DNA of 64,000 nucleotides from an unidentified bacterial endosymbiont (GCF_918797525.1 NZ_OU963893.1:1302001-1366000), one strand, 5' to 3'. Counted from the stretch's first letter, positions 25,325 through 35,964 are shown. Made by a program: numbers and translations. The notes: a model not told the origin generated them from the sequence alone.

Positions 25325-26686
25325 ATGTTTGATAATTTAACCGATCGTTTGTCGCGCACGCTGCGTAACATCAGCGGCCGCGGACGCCTCACTGAAGAAA
25401 ATGTTAAAGAGACGCTGCGCGAAGTTCGCATGGCGCTACTCGAAGCCGACGTGGCACTGCCGGTCGTGCGTGATTTTATCAGCCGCGTAAAAGAGAAAGC
25501 GGTTGGTCACGAAGTGAACAAAAGCCTGACCCCGGGCCAGGAGTTCGTCAAGATCGTCCGTAGCGAACTGGTTTCGGCAATGGGCGATGAGAACCAGGTG
25601 CTCAACCTGGCGGCCCAGCCACCGGCGGTTGTACTGATGGCGGGCCTGCAGGGTGCGGGTAAAACCACAAGCGTGGGTAAGCTGGGTAAATTCCTGACCG
25701 AAAAGCACAAGAAAAAAGTGCTGGTGGTTTCTGCCGACGTCTATCGTCCGGCGGCAATCAAACAGCTGGAAACGCTGGCGGAACAGGTTGGTGTAGATTT
25801 CTTCCCGTCCGACGTGGCTCAAAAGCCTGTCGATATCGTTAACGCGGCGCTGAAAGAAGCGAAGCTGAAATTCTACGATGTGCTGCTGGTGGATACCGCC
25901 GGTCGTCTGCACGTCGACGAAGCGATGATGGACGAAATCAAGCAGGTGCATGCCTCTATCAACCCGGTAGAGACCCTGTTCGTTGTGGACGCCATGACCG
26001 GTCAGGATGCGGCGAATACCGCAAAAGCATTCAACGAAGCCCTGCCGTTAACCGGCGTGGTGCTGACCAAAGTGGACGGTGACGCCCGCGGCGGTGCGGC
26101 CCTTTCTATTCGTCATATCACCGGTAAGCCGATCAAATTCCTCGGCGTGGGCGAGAAAACCGATGCGCTGGAGCCATTCCATCCGGATCGTATTGCCTCG
26201 CGTATCCTCGGCATGGGCGATGTGCTCTCGCTTATCGAAGATATTGAGAGCAAAGTTGACCGCGCCCAGGCTGAGAAGCTGGCCAGCAAGCTGAAAAAAG
26301 GCGACGGTTTCGATTTGACCGACTTCCTTGAACAGTTGCGTCAGATGAAAAATATGGGTGGTATGGCAAGCCTGATGGGCAAACTGCCCGGCATGGGGCA
26401 AATTCCTGACAACGTGAAATCGCAGATGGATGACAATGTGCTGGTGCGTATGGAGGCGATCATCAACTCTATGACGCTGAAGGAGCGTGCGAAGCCAGAA
26501 ATCATCAAAGGTTCGCGTAAACGCCGCATTGCCGCTGGTTGCGGCATGCAGGTGCAGGACGTTAACCGTCTTCTGAAACAGTTCGATGACATGCAGCGCA
26601 TGATGAAGAAAATGAAGAAAGGCGGCATGGCGAAGATGATGCGCGGCATGAAGGGCATGATGCCACCAGGATTCCCTGGTAGATAA
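25325..26686 (+). CDS. ffh: signal recognition particle protein Ffh
   Basis: 453 residues from the ATG at 25325; the in-frame ATG at 25289 is ignored because MFDNLTDRLSRTL is the family start. N domain, G domain with GLQGAGKTTSVGK, DTAGRLH and TKVDGDARGG, then the Met-rich M domain that binds 4.5S RNA and signal sequences (MKKMKKGGMAKMMRGMKGMM). It targets inner-membrane proteins co-translationally with FtsY. Confidence 0.98.
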   Translation: MFDNLTDRLSRTLRNISGRGRLTEENVKETLREVRMALLEADVALPVVRDFISRVKEKAVGHEVNKSLTPGQEFVKIVRSELVSAMGDENQVLNLAAQPPAVVLMAGLQGAGKTTSVGKLGKFLTEKHKKKVLVVSADVYRPAAIKQLETLAEQVGVDFFPSDVAQKPVDIVNAALKEAKLKFYDVLLVDTAGRLHVDEAMMDEIKQVHASINPVETLFVVDAMTGQDAANTAKAFNEALPLTGVVLTKVDGDARGGAALSIRHITGKPIKFLGVGEKTDALEPFHPDRIASRILGMGDVLSLIEDIESKVDRAQAEKLASKLKKGDGFDLTDFLEQLRQMKNMGGMASLMGKLPGMGQIPDNVKSQMDDNVLVRMEAIINSMTLKERAKPEIIKGSRKRRIAAGCGMQVQDVNRLLKQFDDMQRMMKKMKKGGMAKMMRGMKGMMPPGFPGR

Positions 26687-26768
26687 ATCGTGTTTTGCGC
26701 TCAGCATCAAGATGCTGATTGCATTTCCCCCAAAAATCAGTAAAATTTTCGGGCTTTTAATATGACAC

Positions 26769-26802
26769 CCGGGCTCCGTTCCTCGATGGGGCCCGGTTGT
26801 TT
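26769..26802 (+). terminator. hairpin between ffh and rpsP
   Basis: CCGGGC and GCCCGG pair and are followed by TTGTTTTATT, 80 bases after ffh and just before the rpsP ribosome site. It may end ffh transcription or act in the rpsP leader. Confidence 0.5.
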
Positions 26803-26822
26803 TATTCACACAAGAGGATGTT

Positions 26823-27071
26823 ATGGTTACTATTCGTTTAGCTCGTCACGGCGCTAAAAAGCGTCCGTTCTACCAGGTTGTTGTGACTGACAGCCGTAAT
26901 GCACGCAACGGTCGCTTCATCGAGCGCGTTGGTTTCTTCAACCCACTGGCCTCTGGCGCAGAAGAAGAAACTCGCCTGGATCTGGATCGTATCGCTCACT
27001 GGGTTGGCCAGGGCGCTACTGTTTCCGATCGCGTTGCTACGCTTATCAAAGCAGCAAACAAAGCAGCTTAA
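26823..27071 (+). CDS. rpsP: 30S ribosomal protein S16
   Basis: 82 residues, full length, opening [20 protein letters not shown] with the family motif [11 protein letters not shown] component of the small subunit that aids its assembly. First gene of the rpsP-rimM-trmD-rplS operon; AGAGGA precedes the start. Confidence 0.98.
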   Translation: MVTIRLARHGAKKRPFYQVVVTDSRNARNGRFIERVGFFNPLASGAEEETRLDLDRIAHWVGQGATVSDRVATLIKAANKAA

Positions 27072-27089
27072 TCTGTCACGGTGGTCATG

Positions 27090-27626
27090 ATGAGCAATAA
27101 AGCACCTGTTGAACCGATCGTATTGGGAAAAATGGGTTCTTGCTACGGGATCCGTGGTTGGCTCAGAGTGTTTTCCTCCACTGAAGAGGCTGAAAGCATT
27201 TTTAATTATCAGCCCTGGTTTATACAGAAGGCCGGTAAGTGGGAAGAGGTCGAGCTGGAAAGCTGGCGTCACCACAATCAGGATATCGTCATCAAGCTGA
27301 AAGGTGTTGACGATCGCGATGCCGCGAATGCGCTGACTAATTGTGAAATTATCGTGGATTCGTCGCAGTTGCCACAGCTGGAAGCGGGCGACTACTACTG
27401 GAAAGACCTGATGGGCTGCCAGGTGGTTACTACTGAAGGTTACAGCCTGGGGAAAGTCATTGATATGATGGAAACCGGGTCAAATGACGTTCTCGTCATT
27501 AAGGCAAACCTGAAAGATGCATTTGGCATCAAGGAGCGGTTGGTTCCGTTCCTCGATGGACAGGTTATCAAGAATGTCGATCTCACTACTCAAACCATTG
27601 AAGTAGATTGGGATCCTGGTTTTTAA
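27090..27626 (+). CDS. rimM: 16S rRNA processing protein RimM
   Basis: 178 residues from the ATG at 27090 ([16 protein letters not shown]); the ATG at 27087 and GTG at 27081 are in frame but poorer given the GGTGG site. Two domains: the N-terminal RimM barrel ([13 protein letters not shown]) and a PRC barrel ([25 protein letters not shown]). It binds S19 and matures the 30S head. The 18 bases from rpsP support cotranscription. Confidence 0.96.
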   Translation: MSNKAPVEPIVLGKMGSCYGIRGWLRVFSSTEEAESIFNYQPWFIQKAGKWEEVELESWRHHNQDIVIKLKGVDDRDAANALTNCEIIVDSSQLPQLEAGDYYWKDLMGCQVVTTEGYSLGKVIDMMETGSNDVLVIKANLKDAFGIKERLVPFLDGQVIKNVDLTTQTIEVDWDPGF

Positions 27627-27671
27627 ATTCTCCGGATAAACGGTAAAAGACGGCGCTATGGGGATTGGCTT

Positions 27672-28439
27672 GTGTTTATAGGTATCGTTAGCCTGTTTCC
27701 TGAAATGTTCCGCGCGATTACCGATTACGGGGTAACTGGCCGGGCAGTAAAAAATGGCCTGCTGAACATCCAGAGCTGGAGTCCTCGTGACTTTGCTCAT
27801 GACCGGCACCGTACCGTGGACGATCGTCCTTACGGCGGCGGACCGGGGATGTTAATGATGGTGCAACCCTTACGGGACGCCATTCACACAGCAAAAGCCG
27901 CGGCAGGTGAAGGCGCAAAGGTGATTTATCTGTCACCTCAGGGACGCAAGCTTGATCAAGCTGGCGTTTGCGAACTGGCGACGAATCAAAAGCTGATTCT
28001 GGTCTGTGGTCGCTACGAAGGGATAGATGAGCGCGTAATTCAAACCGAGATTGACGAAGAATGGTCTATCGGCGATTACGTTCTCAGCGGTGGTGAGTTA
28101 CCCGCAATGACGCTGATTGACTCCGTTGCCCGGTTTATTCCGGGGGTACTGGGCCATGAAGCATCAGCAATTGAAGATTCATTTGCTGATGGATTGCTGG
28201 ACTGCCCACACTATACGCGTCCTGAAGTGTTAGAAGGAATGGACGTCCCGGCAGTGTTGCTGTCCGGAAACCATGCCGAGATACGTCGCTGGCGTTTGAA
28301 ACAGTCGCTGGGCCGAACCTGGCTTAGAAGACCTGAACTTCTGGAAAACCTGGCTCTGACTGAAGAGCAAGCAAAGTTGTTGGCCGCGTTCAAAACTGAA
28401 CACGTGCACCAGCAGCATGAACATGATGGGAAAGCGTAA
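27672..28439 (+). CDS. trmD: tRNA (guanine-N1)-methyltransferase TrmD
   Basis: 255 residues from a GTG at 27672, equal to E. coli TrmD. SPOUT knot motifs [22 protein letters not shown] and [14 protein letters not shown] are intact. It makes m1G37 in tRNAs reading CNN codons, which prevents +1 frameshifting. It lies 45 bases after rimM. Confidence 0.97.
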   Translation: MFIGIVSLFPEMFRAITDYGVTGRAVKNGLLNIQSWSPRDFAHDRHRTVDDRPYGGGPGMLMMVQPLRDAIHTAKAAAGEGAKVIYLSPQGRKLDQAGVCELATNQKLILVCGRYEGIDERVIQTEIDEEWSIGDYVLSGGELPAMTLIDSVARFIPGVLGHEASAIEDSFADGLLDCPHYTRPEVLEGMDVPAVLLSGNHAEIRRWRLKQSLGRTWLRRPELLENLALTEEQAKLLAAFKTEHVHQQHEHDGKA

Positions 28440-28479
28440 TACGCTCCCGAATATCAGTTTACCCAGGATAAGAGATTAA

Positions 28480-28830
<351 letters not shown>

Positions 28831-28858
28831 GATTCGCTTAAGCAACATCCTGATAAAA

Positions 28859-28888
28859 AGGGCTGGCCGAAAGGCTGGCCCTTTTTTT
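28859..28888 (+). terminator. terminator of the rpsP-rplS operon
   Basis: GGGCTGGCC, a GAAA loop and GGCTGGCCC form a strong stem followed by seven T residues. Confidence 0.88.
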
Positions 28889-28943
28889 GTCAATCTTAAA
28901 CCATCTCCTGTGGAGGTGGTGATACAACAGCTCGCCGATTTAG

Positions 28944-29490
28944 GTGAAGCGTAACATTCTGGTGCCGACTAACATCCCGCCCCCGCGGCTGTCCCGGCAG
29001 GACTTAAGCCGCTTTGCTCTCGATTACATGGTGTTCGGGAATGCGTTTATTAAGGAGCGCTTGAGCATAACCAGTAAGCCGATAAAATATGAAACCTCAC
29101 CGGCCAAATACACCCGGCGTGGCCTGGAACAGGACACCTGCTGATATATCCAGAACTTCACGAAGTAGCACCAGTTTGCACCGGGCTCGATGTTTCACCT
29201 GCTGGAGCCGGATATCAACCAGGAGCTATACGGGATGCTGGAATACCTGAGCGCATTAAACTTGGCATGGCTGAATGCGCACGCCACGCTGTTTTGCCGC
29301 AAGTATTACCAGAACGGCGCGCACGCCAGTTACATCATGTATGTGACCGACGCGGCGCAAGGCCCGAGAATGCGGGCTCAATCGGGGATGTTGAGAAGGC
29401 GGCAAAGGTGTTTGTGCGCAATGAGCTGATACCGTTACAGGCGCGCTTTCAGGAGCTTAACGAGTGGGCGGGGGAGGAGATCATCAGTTT
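28944..29490 (+). pseudogene. P2-type phage portal protein (gpQ) relic
   Basis: Pieces of a P2 gpQ-like portal can be followed: NILVPTNIPPPRLSRQDLSRF, DYMVFGNAFIKERL, ETSPAKYTRRGLEQD, then FHLLEPDINQELYG and NGAHASYIMYVTDAAQ. Two in-frame stops interrupt it near 29142 and 29169. At about 29362 the frame changes and an internal part is missing, because GDVEKAAKVFVRNELIPLQ follows directly in another frame. The start and end of the gene are absent. It is a non-functional leftover of a P2-like prophage that once sat after rplS, the helper type needed by the P4-like satellite. Confidence 0.82.
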
Positions 29491-29549
29491 GTCTCGTATT
29501 ATAAAAGCGCTTTTATCAATGCTTCTCACGCGTTATAGCATGATAAATT

Positions 29550-29801
29550 TTACCCACTACATACATACACGGCCAGAATGCCGAATAATATCGACGAAAC
29601 CGCAAAAAAAACAATCGATGACAGGAAGGGACTGAATAAACCGCCAAGGCTCGTAAAATCGCTAAGCCTGGCAAGAATATCATTAGGAACCTTCCTTAGT
29701 ATAATTACAGGAATTATTAGAAAAAAATAATTGCCGCTATAATGTAAATGAGTATTTTTCGACTTTTTTTCATCTTCAACCTTGCCCCTGCGAGCGGCCA
29801 T
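29550..29801 (-). CDS. possible small membrane protein in the prophage relic
   Basis: The ATG at 29801 gives 83 residues: a basic N-terminus (MAARRGKVEDEKK), a hydrophobic segment (YFFLIIPVIILRKV) and a second one (SSIVFFAVSSILFGILAVYV). No clear ribosome site is visible. The two-helix pattern looks protein-like, but the surroundings are decaying and I do not recognise a family. Confidence 0.35.
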   Translation of the reverse strand: MAARRGKVEDEKKSKNTHLHYSGNYFFLIIPVIILRKVPNDILARLSDFTSLGGLFSPFLSSIVFFAVSSILFGILAVYVCSG

Positions 29802-29902
29802 GATCAATCATTAGCCAATAATGTTACAACAAGGCACATGGAAATGGCACATAACTATCTTAAGTGGAAAGCAGAAACAGACAGAAATAGGGCTCATGCT
29901 TC

Positions 29903-30526
29903 GTGACTAATGAATACTACACAAGCACCTGTTATGAGCAATGGAGCGAAGATAAGCGCTTGTATTTGTCATTGTTAGAGATATACAAAAGAAATGATGT
30001 CGTGCTTGATATGGTCGAACTTTACTTTCGTAAAGCTTTCAGGCGCCCTGGAGAAAATAAAAGTAATATGCTTGTTTCTTACTTAAAGGAGAAAATTAGA
30101 GAGAAAGCATATGATGCAGTTGACCGCTCAAGCAAACTCGCCATTTCGTTAGCTATTGCCAGGTTGATCATTAGTAGTGGTAATATTCAGGGGTCATTTA
30201 TTCGAAAAGTGAATCAAATGTCTACATGGTTTGTGCAACTCACGATATTTTATTCAAAGGCTAAAGTTGCGGCATAGGCAGCAAGAAAATTGAAATTTCA
30301 GGGTTCGGAATATTATCAAATACTTTTTTAAGAAAAGATGGAGATACTGTATTTCCTTATCGAACCTCAGGTGTCGAAAGTGATTTACGAGTTTCAATCC
30401 GGCGGAAATAATGAAGAGGTTATCGGTGGCGCCTTATAATGGCAGGTGCCTTTTTGTTTATTATTTCGATCCCCGACTATTCTGGCGTTCTTACTTTTAT
30501 ATGGTTTTTGGTCGTTTCTTATTTAT
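29903..30526 (+). pseudogene. decayed hypothetical gene with three stop points
   Basis: A GTG-initiated ORF (124 codons) ends at a TAG (30275). The same frame reads on sensibly (ARKLKFQGSEYYQILF), meets a TAA near 30332, continues (EKMEILYFLIEPQVSKVIYEF), meets another TAA near 30437, then reads a hydrophobic tail that ends around 30526. Coherent protein-like sequence across three stops implies a once intact gene of about 200 codons with a C-terminal membrane helix. Function is unknown; the body is helical and charged (AFRRPGENKSNMLVSYLKEK). Confidence 0.5.
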
Positions 30527-30559
30527 ATCTAAAATATAATCGATGGTATCGATAGCCCG

Positions 30560-30873
30560 TTATAAAAGGTTATCTCTTTGAATTTTAGTTTTTTTGGGGG
30601 GGTAGAATAATGTTAAATTTGGATCTTCCTCCGCTGTTAAAAATTCCATATATCTTGATTCAACTGAATTGACTGCAATCATAAACTGCATGCCCTCAAT
30701 GAGCGAAACCGGCCTTTCTACGCCAGAAATGGAAGCATTCGTATAAGTTCGACCGACCCAAAATCCGCCGCCATACTCTTTCAGCCTCTGAAAAAAAACC
30801 AGCCACCCTCGACGAATCGCGGCAGGCTCTCACCCCGTTTCACTACCTGATAATTACTATCTTTCACGCCCAT
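30560..30873 (-). pseudogene. frameshifted hypothetical phage-type gene
   Basis: On the minus strand an ATG at 30873 with a strong AGGAGG site starts MGVKDSNYQVVKRGESLPRF, which runs to an eight-T homopolymer (plus-strand A run near 30787-30794). Adding one base restores a clean frame: QRLKEYGGGFWVGRTYTNAS, then ERPVSLIEGMQFMIAVNSVE, stopping at 30560. The reconstructed protein has about 104 residues. No family is recognised. A homopolymer indel, or a sequencing error at it, explains the break. Confidence 0.5.
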
Positions 30874-30996
30874 ACTTTCCTCCTGCCGCCTCGCTATGCT
30901 CGTTGCCCAACCCTGCAACATGATAAAAATTATCGCATTGCAGCGTTAACAATTTCGTTTAACCCTCGTGATATTTCAGCATCGTCCAAACATAAG

Positions 30997-31179
30997 TTAT
31001 TCAGCATTATAAAAAATATCTTCTTCTCGTTTGCTGTGTTCGTCGTTCGCTAATTCAGCAAAGAGAGCAAGCGCAAGCTTTAAGTCTGCCGGGCGGCAAT
31101 CTGCATTTATTGCCACATCCGCAATAAATTGCACAAAAGTCCATTTCAACTCCGCCCGGCTGCTTTGCACACTAAACAT
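30997..31179 (-). CDS. small phage-like hypothetical protein
   Basis: 60 residues starting at 31179, with a G-rich site (GTGGGGGTTGG) directly upstream. A helical protein with RAELKWTFVQFIADVAINAD and LKLALALFAELANDEHSKRE. Similar short genes occur among early genes of P2-like prophages, but I cannot name it. It may be one of the few intact genes of this remnant. Confidence 0.45.
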   Translation of the reverse strand: MFSVQSSRAELKWTFVQFIADVAINADCRPADLKLALALFAELANDEHSKREEDIFYNAE

Positions 31180-31760
31180 CCAACCCCCACAAAATTCATT
31201 TTCTGTATGTATATGCAGTGTGTATGCAATCTGAAAAATTGCGAAGTAAAATTAATTTTCGATTGTTTTCCTGGGTACTTGAAATAGCATGTTATTGCGC
31301 GTTGAGGCGGTTGCGAGCTAAAGAATTAATGCGTCCTAAAATCTCTTTTGAACGTTCGTCGTGCGCAGGCGAGGCTGGGAAAATATCCCCGTTAACAGAT
31401 CCACGATACCACTTTCACTTGATGCGACTTTTTCCGTGCGCTATATGGTGCAGCACCTCACCCCGGCTCAAAGTAATTCCGGTAAAAATTGGATCTCGTC
31501 AATTGTTCTGACTATCGCTCCGTGGGTAAATTTACGTCTCGCCTCTGGTTAGCGACCGAGCCGTCATATTCATCGATGAGGCTGATGCGGTTCCCCTCTT
31601 CGTCCTCAAGCTCCAGCCCTTTCAGAAATTCGCGGGTGCGGCGCTTCTGCTCGCGCCAGTCCGTCACGCAGTTTTTACTGCGTAAACATGCTTTTTCTTG
31701 CTCACATTAACCCTTTCTTCATAAATCATTTACAATGCTCACCTCTTACGTGGAGGATAA
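31180..31760. other. prophage debris between rplS and the DUF2946 gene
   Basis: No intact gene. On the minus strand from about 31682 to 31530 a short coding-like piece reads WREQKRRTREFLKGLELEDE and GNRISLIDEYDGSVANQRR, probably the end of a phage gene I cannot identify. The last 70 bases hold the AT-rich promoter region of the gene at 31761. Confidence 0.4.
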
Positions 31761-32165
31761 GTGGATAACGAACGGCATCATCATAACCGGAAACGCGCAG
31801 CGGCACTGACCGCGCTGTTTGCGATCCTGATGATCGTGGTCGCGCCGCTTATCTCACTCTCTCTGCAAAACGATCCCATGGGTGCCATGCCGGGCATGCA
31901 TCATGACATGAGCATGATGTCGATGGATGAGCACCAGAGCAATATGCAGCATTCCGGGCCCGTCGATCATGCCCCGGCCTGTGGCTACTGTGTGCTGTTA
32001 GCGCATATGCCGGGTGTGATGCTTGCGCTGATCGTGCTGCTCAGCGTCGTGCTGCAACGGCTTCGCGTAAAGCCGCCTCGTCAGGTGGTAAACCACTGGC
32101 ACTTTTTTCCCTGGCTCTATCCTGATACCCGCGCGCCACCGCAGAGATCTGCTTTTTACCTTTAA
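31761..32165 (+). CDS. DUF2946-type membrane protein
   Basis: 134 residues from a GTG with GGAGG upstream. An N-terminal hydrophobic helix (about 14-35) leads to a Met/His-rich periplasmic-looking segment (MGAMPGMHHDMSMMSMDEHQ), a CGYC pair and a second hydrophobic helix. The Met/His content suggests metal binding, probably copper, as in other DUF2946 proteins. It is followed 38 bases later by the PepSY gene, a pairing seen with metal or siderophore uptake in related bacteria. Confidence 0.82.
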   Translation: MDNERHHHNRKRAAALTALFAILMIVVAPLISLSLQNDPMGAMPGMHHDMSMMSMDEHQSNMQHSGPVDHAPACGYCVLLAHMPGVMLALIVLLSVVLQRLRVKPPRQVVNHWHFFPWLYPDTRAPPQRSAFYL

Positions 32166-32203
32166 AAACAAAATTGCTCACTTTTTGCCTTAAAAGGAAA
32201 AGT

Positions 32204-33568
32204 ATGACTACCTGCACACCGCGCGCGGCATGGGGAAACCTGCTGCGTCGACTCCATTTCTATGTCGGGCTGTTTGTCGGCCCGTTTATCTTCTTTGCCG
32301 CGCTAACCGGCACGCTGTATGTGGCCACGCCGCAGCTGGAAAGCGCACTCTACCGGCACGCGCTTTACACTAACACCGTCGGCGAACCACTGGCGCTGGC
32401 GCAACAAATTGCGGCGGCGGAAAAAATCGTTGGCCCGGCGTTGCAATTGCATGCCGTGCGTCCGGGCCTGGCTTACGGCGAAACCACCCGCGTGATGTTT
32501 GCCGATGCGGAACTTGGGCCATCGGAACATCGCGCTATCTTCATTGATCCGCTAACTCTTGAGGTGCGTGGGGATATGACGGTATATGGCACCAGCGGGA
32601 TTTTACCGCTGCGTCAGAAAATCGATTATTTGCATAATTCACTCATGATGGGCGATTTCGGCCGGCTGTATAGCGAGCTGGCGGCATCCTGGATGTGGGT
32701 ATCTGCGCTGGGCGGGATAGCCCTGTGGTTTTCCACCCGACCAAAGCGGCGGATCGTTAATCGCTTCCAGAATCGTCGTCGCCTGCACGTCATCCTGGGC
32801 TGGACCCTGCTGGGCGGGATGTTGCTGTTCTCCGCCACCGGGCTGACGTGGTCAAAATGGGCAGGCGGCAATGTTGATAAGCTCCGCGCAGAGATGAACT
32901 GGCTAACGCCGCAGGTGAATACAACGCTATCGGGTACGCCAGTCATTACCCATGAGCACGCAGAACATCGCAGCCATCACGGCGCAATGGAGAGGCCGGA
33001 AATAACCCGGGATCTGAGCCTGTTTGATGGTGTGTTTCATGCCGCCCGTGATGCGGGAATTGATGCGAACAAACTTGAGATCCGCCCGGCAAGGAGGGCT
33101 AATCAGGCCTGGACGGTAGCGGAAATCGATCGCGGCTGGCCGACCCAGGTTGATACTGTAGCCGTTGATCCGCACGCCTTACAGATTGTGGACCGCATAC
33201 GCTTTGACGATTTTCCGCTCATGGCAAAGCTGACCCGCTGGGGCGTGGATTTCCATATGGGGATTTTGTTTGGCGTGGTTAACCAACTGCTGCTGATCGC
33301 GTTTGGCGTTGCCCTGAGCGTGCTGATTGTCTGGGGATACCGGATGTGGTGGATACGCCGTCCGGCGCAGTCTGCAGCAAACCCCGTTCAGACGCTTTTT
33401 CAAAGCTGGCTGGCCTTGTCGCGATGGGGAAGGGGAATCACGCTGCTGGTTAGCGTAATGCTGGGACTGGCGCTGCCGGTGATGGGGACCAGCCTGGTAG
33501 TATTCATTATTGTTGACTGGCTGCGCTGGCGTTCAACCTTTCCTCCATCCCTTTTCCCTTCAGCATAG
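32204..33568 (+). CDS. PepSY-associated membrane protein
   Basis: 454 residues from the ATG at 32204 (AAGGAAAAG upstream), not the upstream TTG. Four long hydrophobic segments, the first at LHFYVGLFVGPFIFFAALTG, with large periplasmic PepSY-type domains between them and a conserved FHMGILFGVVNQ loop. Members of the family include reductases of iron-siderophore complexes. Together with the DUF2946 gene it may form a metal-handling operon; the substrate cannot be deduced. Confidence 0.88.
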   Translation: MTTCTPRAAWGNLLRRLHFYVGLFVGPFIFFAALTGTLYVATPQLESALYRHALYTNTVGEPLALAQQIAAAEKIVGPALQLHAVRPGLAYGETTRVMFADAELGPSEHRAIFIDPLTLEVRGDMTVYGTSGILPLRQKIDYLHNSLMMGDFGRLYSELAASWMWVSALGGIALWFSTRPKRRIVNRFQNRRRLHVILGWTLLGGMLLFSATGLTWSKWAGGNVDKLRAEMNWLTPQVNTTLSGTPVITHEHAEHRSHHGAMERPEITRDLSLFDGVFHAARDAGIDANKLEIRPARRANQAWTVAEIDRGWPTQVDTVAVDPHALQIVDRIRFDDFPLMAKLTRWGVDFHMGILFGVVNQLLLIAFGVALSVLIVWGYRMWWIRRPAQSAANPVQTLFQSWLALSRWGRGITLLVSVMLGLALPVMGTSLVVFIIVDWLRWRSTFPPSLFPSA

Positions 33569-33589
33569 CGTGGCAGGATTTCTGTAGGG

Positions 33590-33607
33590 TGTAATTTTAA
33601 GTTTACG
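33590..33607 (+). promoter_or_regulatory. aroF: TyrR box upstream of aroF
   Basis: TGTAATTTTAAGTTTACG fits the TGTAAA-N6-TTTACA operator with two mismatches, about 145 bases before aroF. Tyrosine-bound TyrR represses aroF-tyrA in E. coli. Confidence 0.7.
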
Positions 33608-33642
33608 ATTAAAGCGGCTTTTATTTGCATATAATCGCGACA

Positions 33643-33660
33643 TGTAAACTAATGTGTACG
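33643..33660 (+). promoter_or_regulatory. aroF: second TyrR box upstream of aroF
   Basis: TGTAAACTAATGTGTACG, an 18-base operator-like sequence with a strong left half, adjacent to the aroF promoter. Paired strong and weak boxes are typical of TyrR control. Confidence 0.65.
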
Positions 33661-33753
33661 TATTTTGGATTGAAATCTTTACTGAATGTGGTATCGTAAT
33701 CTTACCTCATCGAGGAAACAACTATCGCAAACGAGCCAGACAGGATTGCCATC

Positions 33754-34824
33754 ATGCAAAAAGACGCGCTGAACAACGTACACATTACCGACGAACAGGT
33801 TCTGATCACCCCGGAACAACTGAAAGCGGAATTCCCGCTGAGCATTGCGCAGGAGGCTCAAATTGAGCGCTCTCGCCAGACCATTTCAAATATTATCGCT
33901 GGTCGCGATCCGCGTCTGCTGGTGGTATGTGGTCCCTGCTCGATTCACGATCCTGAAACGGCTATTGAGTACGCTCGTCGGTTTAAAACATTAGCGGAGG
34001 AGGTCAGCGATAGCCTCTATCTGGTGATGCGCGTCTATTTTGAAAAGCCACGTACTACCGTTGGCTGGAAAGGGTTGATTAATGACCCGCATATGGATGG
34101 CTCGTTTGATGTGGAAGCAGGCCTGAAGATTGCGCGTCAACTACTGGTCGAGCTGGTGAGCATGGGGCTGCCGCTGGCAACAGAAGCGCTGGATCCAAAC
34201 AGCCCGCAGTACCTGGGCGATCTGTTTAGCTGGTCTGCGATTGGTGCGCGTACCACTGAATCGCAAACTCACCGTGAGATGGCGTCTGGCCTGTCAATGC
34301 CGGTCGGTTTCAAAAACGGTACCGACGGGAGCCTGGCAACGGCGATTAACGCCATGCGCGCCGCGGCAATGCCGCACCGCTTTGTCGGGATTAACCAGGC
34401 GGGCCAGGTTTGCCTGCTGCAAACGCAGGGCAACCCGGATGGTCACGTGATCCTGCGCGGGGGGAAAGCGCCAAATTACAGCCCGGCAGATGTGGCTCAA
34501 TGTGAAAAAGAGATGCAGCAAGCGGGACTGCGACCGGCTCTGATGGTAGATTGCAGTCATGGTAACTCCAATAAAGATTACCGTCGTCAGCCTGCGGTTG
34601 CGGAATCGGTCGTGGCACAGATAAAAGATGGCAACAGGTCTATTATCGGCCTGATGATTGAGAGCAACATTCATGAAGGCAATCAGTCATCGGAACAACC
34701 GCGTAGCGCGATAAAGCCGGGTGTATCCGTGACCGATGCCTGCATCAGTTGGGAAGCCACCGATGCGCTGCTGCGTGAGATCCATAAAGATTTAAACGGC
34801 CAGCTGGCGACGCGTCTGGCTTAA
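33754..34824 (+). CDS. aroF: DAHP synthase, tyrosine-sensitive
   Basis: 356 residues, full length. Class I DAHP synthase with [33 protein letters not shown] and the metal-binding region [12 protein letters not shown]. It condenses phosphoenolpyruvate and erythrose 4-phosphate, the first step of aromatic amino acid synthesis. The isozyme assignment rests on the [11 protein letters not shown] start, the tyrA neighbour 10 bases downstream and the TyrR boxes. Confidence 0.97.
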   Translation: MQKDALNNVHITDEQVLITPEQLKAEFPLSIAQEAQIERSRQTISNIIAGRDPRLLVVCGPCSIHDPETAIEYARRFKTLAEEVSDSLYLVMRVYFEKPRTTVGWKGLINDPHMDGSFDVEAGLKIARQLLVELVSMGLPLATEALDPNSPQYLGDLFSWSAIGARTTESQTHREMASGLSMPVGFKNGTDGSLATAINAMRAAAMPHRFVGINQAGQVCLLQTQGNPDGHVILRGGKAPNYSPADVAQCEKEMQQAGLRPALMVDCSHGNSNKDYRRQPAVAESVVAQIKDGNRSIIGLMIESNIHEGNQSSEQPRSAIKPGVSVTDACISWEATDALLREIHKDLNGQLATRLA

Positions 34825-34834
34825 GAGGTTAGTT

Positions 34835-35956
34835 ATGGTTGCTGAATTGACCGTATTACGCGATCAAATTGATGATGTGGATAAGGCGCTGCTGGATTTG
34901 CTGGCGCGCCGCATGGCGCTGGTAGCCGAGGTCGGCGAGGTAAAAAGCAAATACGGCCTGCCGATTTACGTCCCGGAGCGCGAAGCCTCCATGCTGGCTT
35001 CACGTCGTAATGAAGCGCAGTCGCTGGGCGTCTCGCCGGATTTAATTGAGGATGTTTTGCGTCGCGTGATGCGAGAATCATATTCCAGCGAGAACGACAA
35101 AGGCTTTAAAACGCTTTGCCCGTCGCTACGTCCGGTGGTTATTGTAGGCGGTGGCGGACAAATGGGCCGTCTGTTTGAAAAAATGCTGACGCTTTCTGGC
35201 TACCAGGTGCGCATTCTTGAAAAAGAGGACTGGGCACATGCGCCAGAACGGATGAAAGATGCGGGTATGGTTATCGTCAGCGTTCCTATCCACGTCACGG
35301 AGCAGGTCATCGGGACACTTCCCCCCCTGCCGGAAGATTGCATTCTGGTCGATCTGGCGTCGGTTAAAAACGGCCCGCTGCAGGCCATGCTGGCAGCCCA
35401 TGCCGGTCCGGTGCTGGGCCTGCACCCGATGTTTGGTCCGGACAGCGGCAGCCTGGCTAAGCAGGTGGTGGTATACTGTGATGGCCGCCAGCCTGAAGCC
35501 TACCAGTGGTTCCTGGAACAAATTCAGGTCTGGGGTGCGCGTTTACACCGCATTAGCGCCGTTGAGCACGACCAGAACATGGCGTTTATTCAGGCGCTGC
35601 GCCATTTTACAACCTTTGCCTATGGACTTCACCTGGCGGAAGAGAATGTTCAGCTTGAACAGTTGCTGGCACTTTCCTCCCCCATCTATCGCCTGGAGCT
35701 GGCGATGGTAGGGCGTCTGTTTGCCCAGGATCCGCAGCTTTATGCTGATATTATCATGTCCTCTGGCAACAACCTGGCGCTGATTAAGCGTTACTATCAG
35801 CGTTTTGGCGAGGCAATTACTTTGCTGGAACAGGGGGATAAACAGGCTTTTATCGACAGCTTCCGTAAAGTGGAGCACTGGTTCGGTGATTACGCGACCC
35901 GTTTTCAGAGTGAGAGCCGCACGCTGCTGCGTCTGGCAAATGACAGTCGTCAGTAA
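34835..35956 (+). CDS. tyrA: chorismate mutase/prephenate dehydrogenase
   Basis: 373 residues, the E. coli length. An AroQ chorismate mutase domain (about 1-90, [20 protein letters not shown]) is fused to an NAD-binding prephenate dehydrogenase domain ([14 protein letters not shown], then LHPMFGPD). It converts chorismate to hydroxyphenylpyruvate on the tyrosine branch, with feedback by tyrosine. Cotranscribed with aroF. Confidence 0.97.
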   Translation: MVAELTVLRDQIDDVDKALLDLLARRMALVAEVGEVKSKYGLPIYVPEREASMLASRRNEAQSLGVSPDLIEDVLRRVMRESYSSENDKGFKTLCPSLRPVVIVGGGGQMGRLFEKMLTLSGYQVRILEKEDWAHAPERMKDAGMVIVSVPIHVTEQVIGTLPPLPEDCILVDLASVKNGPLQAMLAAHAGPVLGLHPMFGPDSGSLAKQVVVYCDGRQPEAYQWFLEQIQVWGARLHRISAVEHDQNMAFIQALRHFTTFAYGLHLAEENVQLEQLLALSSPIYRLELAMVGRLFAQDPQLYADIIMSSGNNLALIKRYYQRFGEAITLLEQGDKQAFIDSFRKVEHWFGDYATRFQSESRTLLRLANDSRQ

Positions 35957-35964
35957 TAAAGAAG

